DNA of 64,000 nucleotides, taken from assembly GCF_018588885.1 (NCBI RefSeq), contig NZ_JAFFIW010000005.1:1-64000 (forward strand). The letters are read 5' to 3'. Source of the DNA: Mesorhizobium sp. dw_380. Lineage in GTDB: Bacteria > Pseudomonadota > Alphaproteobacteria > Rhizobiales > Rhizobiaceae. Positions 1-8,041 of this stretch are shown here, one piece after another. The position numbers and the translations under genes were made by a program. Position 1 is the stretch's first letter. Every line of letters starts with the position of its first letter. Below the pieces are notes generated by a model. The model saw only the letters and a list, made by a program, of their open reading frames with translations. It was not told where the DNA came from and did not search any database.

Positions 1-1
1 A

Positions 2-628
2 GACTACGGCGCTTACGCAATGGGAAATGAAATCGTTGGGATAGAGGCTGCTGTATATGGCGGCCAGCCGCATTTCGTCTGTAGTGAAGGAACCTTCCCA
101 GCCCCGCTCATTGATGACGAGTACAAACTTATGGCCGATGTTTCGCTGAGTTGCTTGCGATCTCTCGGCCTTGGCTGGGGGCCAACCAGTATCCAATTCC
201 GATGGACGACACGTGGTCCAGTCGTTATTGAAGTCAACCCGCGGCTTGGTGGTGGTCCTCAACCGGTTCATCTGGCTTACGGAGTCGACCTCGTCACCGA
301 ACACATCAAGCTTGTCATCGGTCGCGAATGTAACCTGCGCAAAAGCCATTCACATATCGCGGCCTGGCGCTCATTGTTTCCTGATCGCGATGGCATCCTC
401 GATTGGATCCATGGCGGCAGTCAGGCTGCTGCTGTACCGGGTGTCGCCGAAGTCAAATTTTATGTTGAGCCCAAGACGCCGATCATCAGGAAGGGCGATT
501 ACCGAGACTCCATGGGGTACATTATCGCCGTTTCATCCAACCGTTCTCGGACAAAGTCGATACTCCAGCAAGCCATCGACCTAATCGACTGGTCGATCAC
601 ACCATTTCCGACTGAACAGGAACAATAA
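2..628 (+). CDS. ATP-grasp enzyme, C-terminal part (5' end outside window)
   Basis: The frame is open from the left edge, so only the last ~208 residues are seen; the first internal ATG is at 20. The sequence VIEVNPRLGGG near the middle is the typical ATP-grasp metal/phosphate segment, with the Glu and Asn that hold Mg-ATP. About 110 residues follow it, as in carboxylate-amine ligases of the biotin-carboxylase-like superfamily. The enzyme probably joins a carboxylate to an amine or thiol through an acyl phosphate. Substrate cannot be told. The next gene on the same strand, 490 bp away, is a creatinase-like hydrolase, so the two may act on the same amide-bonded metabolite (inference). Family assignment is good; function is unknown. 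Confidence 0.7.
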   Translation, partial: DYGAYAMGNEIVGIEAAVYGGQPHFVCSEGTFPAPLIDDEYKLMADVSLSCLRSLGLGWGPTSIQFRWTTRGPVVIEVNPRLGGGPQPVHLAYGVDLVTEHIKLVIGRECNLRKSHSHIAAWRSLFPDRDGILDWIHGGSQAAAVPGVAEVKFYVEPKTPIIRKGDYRDSMGYIIAVSSNRSRTKSILQQAIDLIDWSITPFPTEQEQ

Positions 629-1121
629 TCGGTTCCTCGTCTCTCCGCACCAGCGCAGATGTCCCAGCCAAAGAGTGATCGTTGCCGAACATTGGTGCGA
701 TTGAGAGCACGAAAGAGATGCGGAGCCATAGCTATACTTTGCGATCCGTGGCGAATCGCGATCGGTTGATTTTTGCTGATTCACAGAAGCCTCGTGCTTT
801 GCTTTCCGCGACACGATCGTGAGTGGCGACTGATTACCTGCGCTCCAAAGGGGCTTTGCGCGAGCTAGGCTTCGCTTGATCAGGCGGCCGCCACCTGCTG
901 AACAAGTCTCTCGGAGACATCTTGCAGCCAGATGACGTCGATATGGAAACTGCATTTGACCATGGCCGCTGGGCGTTCAATCGTCTGACTTCTCTAGCCG
1001 CGAGTTGAACAACAAGCACAGGACGATCAAGCCTCAGCGACCGGATTGTGCTGGCCAGTCTTAGCGGAGGCTGTGTCATTGTTGCGCGAATGCAAACCTC
1101 AAAAATCAATGGAGTAGACTC
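629..1121. other. Intergenic stretch, no gene recognised
   Basis: About 490 bp between the ATP-grasp gene and the M24 gene. Short frames on both strands show no family resemblance. An AATGGAG ribosome-binding site for the next gene lies at its right end. Confidence 0.5.
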
Positions 1122-2291
1122 ATGACGATCCCAAAGGGTGTACAGGCATTTCCACGCACTGAATACCTGCGCCGGCTGTCCGCCGTGAAGGCTGAAATGG
1201 AGGGACGCGACGTGGACGTACTGCTCGTTTTGGACGCTTCCAATATCACTTATCTTTCAGGCTATACCACGCCGTCCGGATATGTTCCTCAGGCGCTTGT
1301 GATTGACGGGGTGGCTGAGGAGCCGACATTCATCCTTCGTCGTTGCGATGCGCCGGCGGCCATGTACGAATGTTTCATGGAACAGGATAAGATCATCGGC
1401 TACCCGGAAGCGCTCATTGGCAATCTAGCCAACGACGGATACGATGCCGTCATCGACTTCCTGAATGAAGCTGGTCTCGCGAAACGGGGGCTGGGTATCG
1501 AGATGTCGAGCCTGCCTGCAGCGACATCGGAAAAGTTCAAGTCACGGCTGCCTGAGGCTCGCGTTGTAGACTGCACCAAGCTTGTCAGCTGGCTCCGCCT
1601 AGTCAAATCCGATCTCGAAATAGAAGTCATGCGGGAAGCCGCCGCCATTTCCGACGCCGCGATGAAGCGCGCCAGCGAAGTCATACGTGCCGGTGTAGCG
1701 GAAGCCGACGCGGCGGCAGAGATCGCGGCGGCGTTAATCCGGGGAGCGAATGGAAAGCCGGGAACGGCGCTGAAGGCCTTCTATCTCTGCGCCTCGCCTC
1801 GGATAGGTACCTGTCACATTCCGTGGACGGGGGACGTGTTCCGCGACGGGTCCCAGATCAATCTCGAACTCGGCGGCACTCGCCATGGATATTCCGCGGG
1901 CCTCATGCGTACTTTCTCGATCGGCGCCCCGTCCGAACGCCTGCGCCGCATTCATGAGGCCCAGGTCGAAGGCCTTGAGGCGGCACTCGCCGCAGTCCGG
2001 CCGGGATCAACGTGCAGCGAAGTGGCCAACGCGTTCTACAAGACGCTCCGCAAACACGGTTTCGAAAAGGAAACGCGCTGCGGCTACGCGCACGGCATTG
2101 GCTGGCTCGAACCGACTGCAAGCCTCCGGGATGGCGACACGACTGAGCTGAAGCCGAACATGACCTTTCATTTGATGCTGGGCAACTGGATTGAGGACGA
2201 CTTCGGTTACGTGATCAGCGAGACATTCCGGGTCGCCGGCACCGGCGCTGAGGTAATCACAAACACGCCGCGGAAGATCTTCGAAATCTGA
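1122..2291 (+). CDS. M24-fold creatinase / ectoine-hydrolase-like protein (metal ligands lost)
   Basis: A 389-residue protein with the two-domain layout of M24 enzymes: N-terminal creatinase domain (about 1-145) and C-terminal pita-bread domain (about 160-385). In metal-dependent members five residues (Asp, Asp, His, Glu, Glu) bind two metals. Here the first Asp is Glu (NLELGG, about residue 247), the second is missing (GYSAGLMRT), and the first Glu is replaced (FHLMLG). The histidine (YAHGIGW, about 324) and last Glu (ISETF) remain. Such loss is known in metal-independent creatinase and in the ectoine hydrolase DoeA/EutD, so a C-N hydrolase is more likely than a true aminopeptidase. ATG start, RBS just upstream. 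It sits near an ATP-grasp enzyme and an M20 deacylase. Confidence 0.8.
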   Translation: MTIPKGVQAFPRTEYLRRLSAVKAEMEGRDVDVLLVLDASNITYLSGYTTPSGYVPQALVIDGVAEEPTFILRRCDAPAAMYECFMEQDKIIGYPEALIGNLANDGYDAVIDFLNEAGLAKRGLGIEMSSLPAATSEKFKSRLPEARVVDCTKLVSWLRLVKSDLEIEVMREAAAISDAAMKRASEVIRAGVAEADAAAEIAAALIRGANGKPGTALKAFYLCASPRIGTCHIPWTGDVFRDGSQINLELGGTRHGYSAGLMRTFSIGAPSERLRRIHEAQVEGLEAALAAVRPGSTCSEVANAFYKTLRKHGFEKETRCGYAHGIGWLEPTASLRDGDTTELKPNMTFHLMLGNWIEDDFGYVISETFRVAGTGAEVITNTPRKIFEI

Positions 2292-2869
2292 ACGGGCAAT
2301 CGTGTCCGGTCGCCTATCTATTCGATCGTGTTGATGTCAGGCGCTTCTAAGTTGTCCGAATCGCCGGCGTTTTGATGTCCTCCGGAGGGTCTTGCTTCTC
2401 TCCGGATTGGCTCTTGGGATTAGAAGAATGGCGGAAAGATCTGTTCGGCGTCTGATTCAATGATGCGATCAGCACGTGGACCGTAGCGAACTCCCTCCGA
2501 AGGACTTCTGTCCGCCAGTTGGCGGATTTGAGGTGACACTAGTTGCGATGGCTTCTGGAGCGATTGCGGTCAAGCTTGTTAGTGCTTCATGTCCTATTCG
2601 ATTGTTCGATCGGTTGGCGACCATCTCCTCGTCCTGACTTGGCTTCGGCTGTGCCGCGGGGGACTGGCCGGTCGTGTTGGCCGGCAGGTCATCGCGTGCG
2701 CGACGTGGCTTTGATGGAGCTACGAGCCCGATGGCTGCGATCGCGGCTGGTCTCGCGGCGCACCGCGACGATTTCCAGATCCGTGCCTTCCTCATCGAAC
2801 AGGCGCATGGCTTGGCCTCGTGCCACGGCAATACAGTACCGGAGGGAAGCCGACTGTCCGCCGCATCTC
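2292..2869. other. Non-coding stretch before IS110 debris
   Basis: About 580 bp after the M24 gene. Frames on both strands are low-complexity Arg/Ala/Pro translations without recognisable domains. It is probably more transposon debris, but I cannot name a family from it. Confidence 0.4.
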
Positions 2870-2985
2870 AAAACCAGGAAGCCGCTTATCTGCGAATTCT
2901 GTTAATCCAGGCGGCCAGCTTCGGCGCATGGCTGCAGAATGCCGCGCCGCGGCTTCATCGCAGCAAGCTCGCCACGGCACTGGCT
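2870..2985 (+). pseudogene. IS110-family transposase remnant, C-terminal piece
   Basis: The plus-strand frame encodes YLRILLIQAA followed by GAWLQNAAPRLHRSKLATAL. This matches the segment near the C-terminus of IS110-family transposases, where a conserved helix follows the catalytic Ser domain. No start or end of the gene is present. At about 2985 it meets a fragment of the same family on the opposite strand, so either an inversion or two separate copies left this arrangement. Confidence 0.6.
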
Positions 2986-3275
2986 ATCGCTGAAGCGCCA
3001 AAGTCCCGACAGCGATCGAAGGCTTCGCTGTGCCGATCGCCGCGACCAGGAGATCATCGGCGCGACGCCGGCACGCTCATCAGGCGACGGCAGTTCGCCT
3101 CGTTCTGGCTGATCTCCTCGATCTCCTGGCTGACCGTTTCGATGAGCTCGTCGAGCCACAGCCAGTCCTCGTAGAGTCCAACGATCGGATCGCTCATGCG
3201 CGGCGATATCTCGTCGGCACGGTTCTCCAGGATTGCGAACTGCGAGTTGCGAAGTGCTCTCGCGCCGGGCAGCAC
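2985..3275 (-). pseudogene. IS110-family transposase remnant, middle piece
   Basis: Minus-strand translation contains YEDWLWLDELIETVSQEIEE and NCRRLMSVP, the coiled linker and start of the helix-hairpin-helix (MSVPGxGP) region of IS110-family transposases. After MSVP the frame shifts, and EAFDRCRDFGA (the FxRGRDFAAW motif) follows in another frame. The N-terminal DEDD catalytic domain is absent. A dead fragment. Confidence 0.65.
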
Positions 3276-3570
3276 GGCAATACCGTGCTGCGCAATGGCT
3301 GGACATTCGGCAGCACCGAAACGAGGTGACGGCCATCTAAACCGCCACCCCCCAGTGCGCGAGAAGCATGGAGCGAATATGAACGCACCCGGAATCTGTT
3401 TGACCCAAATGGTTGCCTGGCAACCTATCCGCTAATGAGATTAACGGTGCGTGCGAATTCCCCATCAAGGCCATGACACGCGAGCCGACCAAAAGGGCCG
3501 GATACATATGAGCGACTTCCGCTATCCTCCACGCCTCACTTGCGATCAGCAGCCGGTCCATACAATTGGG

Positions 3571-3760
3571 TCAGGTGGCCGCAAGCATGGTGTCTTGCCG
3601 TTTCCAGCGAAGTTCGGTGGCGTCCAGCCACGTGCGAGGCATGATCACCGCCAGTCTTCTGGCAAGCGCGACAATGGCTTTTTGCGTCCCTCGCCGATTG
3701 GCGACGTTCTTCGCCCCGGCCTTAAACCACGACCAATTTGCCAACGCGTCAGCGGGACTG
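3571..3760 (-). pseudogene. IS110-family transposase remnant, extreme C-terminus
   Basis: Minus-strand frame contains [20 protein letters not shown] then LARRLAVIM and RTWLDATELRW, the usual tail of one IS110 subgroup ([30 protein letters not shown]-like). It lies at higher coordinates than the middle piece on the same strand, so it cannot be the tail of that copy. At least two IS110 elements have decayed here. Confidence 0.65.
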
Positions 3761-4371
3761 GGCGGCCTCGAAGGCAACGACCTCTTCATGCCTAGGCCCG
3801 CAGGGGGACATGCATTCAACGCGCTCCCTTTCTCCCTGCTGAAATTACCCGGTCATGGCCGACTTCATTATCTCCGGAGGGACAACCCCGGTCGCCTACG
3901 AAACAAGATCGATCACGACCAAACAATTGCCCTAGCCACCTGACGGCGATCATCGATGCTGTGATTTGCGACAATGACGCTGCTTCCCGGACCCTTTTTC
4001 GATCGCAGCCTGATTATGCTCGATGTCGGAGGGAAATCCTAGCTTCCGCCGCCCCGTGACTAGTGCCATCGCCGAGGCCGCGGTCCACGCTGTCATGGAT
4101 GATCTGGTCAGAGAGGGCCTCACGATCTTAATTCGGTGGGCCGGGCCGACGCGCGAGGACGCAGACATCCAAGGGTCAGTTCCGTAACCGACTTGCCCCA
4201 CGGCGACCTAGCATGTGCTGGCCGGGACCGACCTCTGTGCTGAAAAGCGAGCCTCGGGTCCATCTCGTTACTAGATGTCGATGATACACAAAAGGCATTT
4301 GACGAAATCGTGCTGCGGAATGATGCTCGCTTAAATAAGGCACTAGGACAGAAAAAGCTGGGAACTAATAG
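3761..4371. other. Non-coding stretch upstream of M20 gene
   Basis: About 600 bp with no convincing gene. A plus-strand frame around 4010-4187 is open but resembles nothing I know. The 5' regulatory region of the M20 gene must lie in its right part; GGGAAC at 4360-4365 is a weak RBS candidate. Confidence 0.4.
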
Positions 4372-5535
4372 ATGTACAGCGTCGACACTTTCCGACATCT
4401 CCAGGAAGAAGCCACGCAATGGCGCCGCTACCTGCACCAGAATCCGGAACTGGGATACGAGGTGCACAATACGGCGAAGTTCGTTGCTGAGAAGCTGGCC
4501 TCCTTCGGTATCAATCACATCGAGACGGGCATCGCCGAGACCGGCGTGGTTGCCCTGATCCAGGGTGAGGGCGGGGAGGGGCCGACGATCGGACTGCGCG
4601 CCGATATGGATGCCCTGCCGATCCTGGAAGCGTCGAACAAGGCCTGGTCCTCGCGGATACCCGGCAAGATGCACGCGTGCGGCCATGACGGCCACACCGC
4701 GATGCTATTGGCGGCTGCAAAACACCTCGCCGCGACGCGCAACTTCAAAGGCTCAGCGGCTTTGATCTTCCAGCCCGCCGAGGAAGATGGACGAGGTGCT
4801 TTGAAGATGGTCCAGGAAGGAATCATGGAGCGCTTCAACATCTCCCAGGTCTACGGCCTGCACAACTCACCCGGCACTGACATTGGCCAGTTCGCCATCC
4901 GGGAGGGCGGTATGATGGCGGCGCTTGACGAGTTTGACATCATCGTCAAGGGGAGGGGCGGGCATGCAGCTTCGCCCCACAGGACTGTCGACCCTGTGGT
5001 CACCGCCGCACAAATCATCGTTGCCCTCCAGACCGTGGTGTCCCGCAACACCGACCCCACTGACGCCCTCGTCGTTTCTGTCACGAAGTTCACGGCGAGC
5101 CAAGCCTACAACGTCATCGCGGACCAGGTCGAAATGGGTGGGACTGTCAGGAGTCTGACCTCCGCCGTGCGCGATCTGGCGCAGCGGCAGATCAGGTTAT
5201 GCGCCGAGGGCGTGGCCCACGGGATGGGCGCGGAAATTGAGTTCAGGCATCGGCGGCTCGAACCCCTTACATTCAATCACACGGCCGGAACACATTTCGC
5301 GATCACCGCAGCCCGCGGCCTCGTGGGCCATGACGCCGTAAACGACAACGTCAAGCCTTCGATGGGATCCGAAGACTTTGCCTACATGCTGGAAGCGCGG
5401 CCGGGCGCGATCATCCTCTTGGGGAACGGCTCGACGCCGGGCTTGCACAATCCCGCTTACGATTTCGACGACGAGGCGATCCCGTATGGCGTGGGCTATT
5501 GGGTAACCCTCGTCGAGAAGATTCTGGCGGCCTGA
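4372..5535 (+). CDS. M20 family amidohydrolase (hippurate / N-acyl-amino-acid hydrolase type)
   Basis: A 387-residue cytosolic metallo-amidohydrolase of the M20D type, the usual length. Metal-binding and catalytic motifs are intact: MHACGHDGHTAML (about 100-112, with bridging Cys and His), PAEEDGRG (catalytic Glu), GLHNSPG, HAASPH in the lid domain, MGSEDFAYM, and LHNPAYDF near the C-terminus. The family removes acyl or carboxamide groups from amino acids (hippurate hydrolase, IAA-amino-acid hydrolase, N-acetyl-diaminopimelate deacetylase). The substrate here is not known. It is followed after 190 bp by a polyamine-type ABC importer on the same strand, so it may act on an imported N-acyl compound (inference). 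The start ATG has only a weak RBS. Confidence 0.88.
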   Translation: MYSVDTFRHLQEEATQWRRYLHQNPELGYEVHNTAKFVAEKLASFGINHIETGIAETGVVALIQGEGGEGPTIGLRADMDALPILEASNKAWSSRIPGKMHACGHDGHTAMLLAAAKHLAATRNFKGSAALIFQPAEEDGRGALKMVQEGIMERFNISQVYGLHNSPGTDIGQFAIREGGMMAALDEFDIIVKGRGGHAASPHRTVDPVVTAAQIIVALQTVVSRNTDPTDALVVSVTKFTASQAYNVIADQVEMGGTVRSLTSAVRDLAQRQIRLCAEGVAHGMGAEIEFRHRRLEPLTFNHTAGTHFAITAARGLVGHDAVNDNVKPSMGSEDFAYMLEARPGAIILLGNGSTPGLHNPAYDFDDEAIPYGVGYWVTLVEKILAA

Positions 5536-5725
5536 CTTGTCGGGTTACGGCTCGTGAACCGGGCTGAACGGCGAGAGATGCTTCAGTTGACCGTGAAACG
5601 CGCAGGACAGGACCGCGTCGGCACCGCCACGTAGATCACTTCGCGAAGTCTCGATTGCGGCCGTCCGCTGGGTCGGCGAAAATTGCATATTCAATTATGC
5701 TCAACATTAAAAAAGGGGAATGGCC

Positions 5726-6841
5726 ATGAGCTTCTCTATTATCATTAACCGCAGGCGTTTCCTGCAGGCAGCATCAACCGCCTTGGCTGCCGGCGCACTT
5801 CCTTCCATTGCCAGTAACAAGGCATCGGCGCAGACTCCTGGCGAACTGCGCGTCCTTGTCTACGGTGGCGATACCGGAAAGGCGATGATTGAGGCCTATG
5901 TAAAACCATTTGAAGCCGAAACAGGCATTAAGATGACCCCGATTACCGATCAGGGCGACCGGGCATCGATCGAGATGATGGTTGCGCAGAATAACGTCAC
6001 CGTCGATGTTGTCACCGCTAACCAGGGATCTTCGTTCGAGTTGTCCCAAAAGGGTCTTTTTGAGCCGATCGATTATTCTATTTACAGGAATGAAGACCTA
6101 GACGGGCTCGCCGACTTCGCAAAGCAGCCGTTTGGCGTAGCTAACGTAGTTTATGCGTTCGTCATGGTCTACAATACCGAAAAATTCCCAGCGGGTAAGC
6201 TGCGGCCGACCACATGGGCGGAATTCTGGGACGTGAACAGTTTCCCGGGTGTCCGCAGTCTTGTCAGCGGCCAATATGGTTCAGAAGGCCCTTGGGAGGA
6301 AGCCCTTCTCGCCGATGGCGTAAATCCAAAGGATATATATCCTATGGACCTAGATCGTGTTTTCAAAAGTTTGGACAGAATAAAGCCCGATATTCGCAAA
6401 TGGTGGGGAACAGGGTCCGAAATCCAGCAGATGATGCATGACAAGGCAGTAGATCTTGTAAATGCCTATGATGGTAGGGCCGGCACGTTGATCAAGCAGG
6501 GAGCACCGCTTGAAATTAATCGTAACCAGGCGAAAATAACTTGGGACTACTGGCAGATTGTGAAGGGGTCTCCTAACGCGCACGCTGCGCAACAGTTTGT
6601 CGCATTTACCGCGCGCGCCGACCGTCAGGCAGCATTTTCACAACTCATGCCGTTCGGCCCGAGCAACCTCAACGCGTTCAAGGTTCTACCGGAAGATATT
6701 GGGCGCTCGCTGGCCAGCCACCCCGACTACCTGAGGTCAAGTGTGCTAATCGACTCGAAATGGTACGCCGAGAAGGGATCGGACGGGCTCACGAACACCG
6801 AAAAGCTGGTCCAGCGCTGGAACGAGTGGATCCTGCTTTAA
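5726..6841 (+). CDS. Periplasmic substrate-binding protein of a spermidine/putrescine-type ABC importer
   Basis: About 371 residues from ATG 5726, chosen because AAAGGGGAA sits just ahead of it at proper spacing; an ATG two codons earlier lies too close. The N-terminus has a twin-arginine signal (NRRRFLQAA, then a hydrophobic stretch and Ala-rich cleavage site ending ASAQ). The mature part has the layout of PotD/PotF-like family 1 binding proteins (LRVLVYGGDTGKAMIEAYVK, FEAETGIK, and a WNEWILL C-terminus). It captures a small cationic or polyamine-like solute in the periplasm for the ATPase and permease genes that follow. Which solute is not evident. Confidence 0.88.
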   Translation: MSFSIIINRRRFLQAASTALAAGALPSIASNKASAQTPGELRVLVYGGDTGKAMIEAYVKPFEAETGIKMTPITDQGDRASIEMMVAQNNVTVDVVTANQGSSFELSQKGLFEPIDYSIYRNEDLDGLADFAKQPFGVANVVYAFVMVYNTEKFPAGKLRPTTWAEFWDVNSFPGVRSLVSGQYGSEGPWEEALLADGVNPKDIYPMDLDRVFKSLDRIKPDIRKWWGTGSEIQQMMHDKAVDLVNAYDGRAGTLIKQGAPLEINRNQAKITWDYWQIVKGSPNAHAAQQFVAFTARADRQAAFSQLMPFGPSNLNAFKVLPEDIGRSLASHPDYLRSSVLIDSKWYAEKGSDGLTNTEKLVQRWNEWILL

Positions 6842-6926
6842 GCCCCTGTCGGCCTTTTGCGACGGCATTTACCGATGACGTGCCGCACCGAACCAGCACG
6901 TCATCGTTCGGCTTGGAGTGACGAAC

Positions 6927-8024
6927 ATGAATGCACCAGTCAGAACGCTGCATCCGCTAGCTAAGGATAGACCATTGGAGAAACTCGCTCTTTCCGAGCA
7001 AATCGAATTTCGGAACGTCACCAAATTATACGGTCAGGTCATTGCGGTCAGGAGCCTGTCGTTGACCGTTGGGCGCGGCGAGTTCCTCACGATCCTTGGT
7101 CCGAGCGGTTCTGGCAAGACGACGACACTCATGCTGCTGGCGGGGTTCGAGGCGCCTACCGAAGGTGATATCCGCATCGCTGGGAAGTCCGTCGCCTCGG
7201 TACCTTCCTATCGGCGCGATCAGGGCGTCGTCTTCCAAAGCTATGCGCTCTTCCCGCACCTCACCGTTCGCCGCAACCTTGAATTTCCGCTCGAGATGCG
7301 CGGCATCAGGTCGGCTGAGCGGGCCGCGAGAGCCGAACGCATCCTGTCACGTGTCCATTTGGACGGCTTGGGTGACCGCATGCCATCACAGCTCAGCGGT
7401 GGGCAGCAGCAGCGCGTGGCGCTCGCCCGGGCCCTCATAGCCGACCCTCCAATCTTGTTGCTAGACGAGCCGTTGGGAGCACTAGACCGTAACTTGCGTG
7501 AGCAAATGCAGGGTGAGATCAAGGGGCTTCACAAAGAGTTCGGAATCACTACGGTGTGTGTCACACACGACCAGGAGGAGGCGCTCACGCTTTCCGATCG
7601 GATCGTGGTGATGAACGCTGGACGAATTGAGCAAACTGACACGCCTGAGGCGCTATATGACCGTCCTGTCTCCCGGTTTGTCGCGAATTTCCTTGGGGAC
7701 GCCAACATCCTCGATGATCCGTCATTCGCTGTTGAGTCGGATACGCCGCAACCGGACGGCACCGTCGCGATGATCCGGCCGGAACGTATACGGATCTCCG
7801 CCCCTGGCGCCACGAAGAGTGCCGACGCCGATCAGCGCCAGCATGTCGCCGGCACCGTGACCGATATGATCTATGCCGGCCCGCTGCGAAGATACCATGT
7901 GGCTGTCGGCGATAACGACGTGGTCATACGCGAACACGTCGCCGCGGGGCGTCAGATCTTCCAGATCGGGGACACCATTCAGCTCGACTGGTTGAGATCG
8001 GACATCCGCTTCGTCACGACGTGA
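6927..8024 (+). CDS. ABC importer ATPase (PotA-like) with TOBE domain
   Basis: 365 residues from ATG 6927 (TTGGAGTG upstream; a GTG three codons earlier overlaps that RBS). Walker [12 protein letters not shown]-loop VVFQSYALFPH, signature LSGGQQQRVALARAL, Walker B ILLLDEPLGALD, and H-loop VCVTHDQEEAL are all intact. The last ~100 residues are a TOBE regulatory domain (MIRPERIR and GTVTDMIYAGPLRRYHV), as in PotA, UgpC and FbpC. It drives the importer made with the binding protein upstream and the fused permease downstream. Its stop overlaps a GTG of the next frame. Confidence 0.92.
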   Translation: MNAPVRTLHPLAKDRPLEKLALSEQIEFRNVTKLYGQVIAVRSLSLTVGRGEFLTILGPSGSGKTTTLMLLAGFEAPTEGDIRIAGKSVASVPSYRRDQGVVFQSYALFPHLTVRRNLEFPLEMRGIRSAERAARAERILSRVHLDGLGDRMPSQLSGGQQQRVALARALIADPPILLLDEPLGALDRNLREQMQGEIKGLHKEFGITTVCVTHDQEEALTLSDRIVVMNAGRIEQTDTPEALYDRPVSRFVANFLGDANILDDPSFAVESDTPQPDGTVAMIRPERIRISAPGATKSADADQRQHVAGTVTDMIYAGPLRRYHVAVGDNDVVIREHVAAGRQIFQIGDTIQLDWLRSDIRFVTT

Positions 8025-8041
8025 TCTCAGGGGACTCGCAG

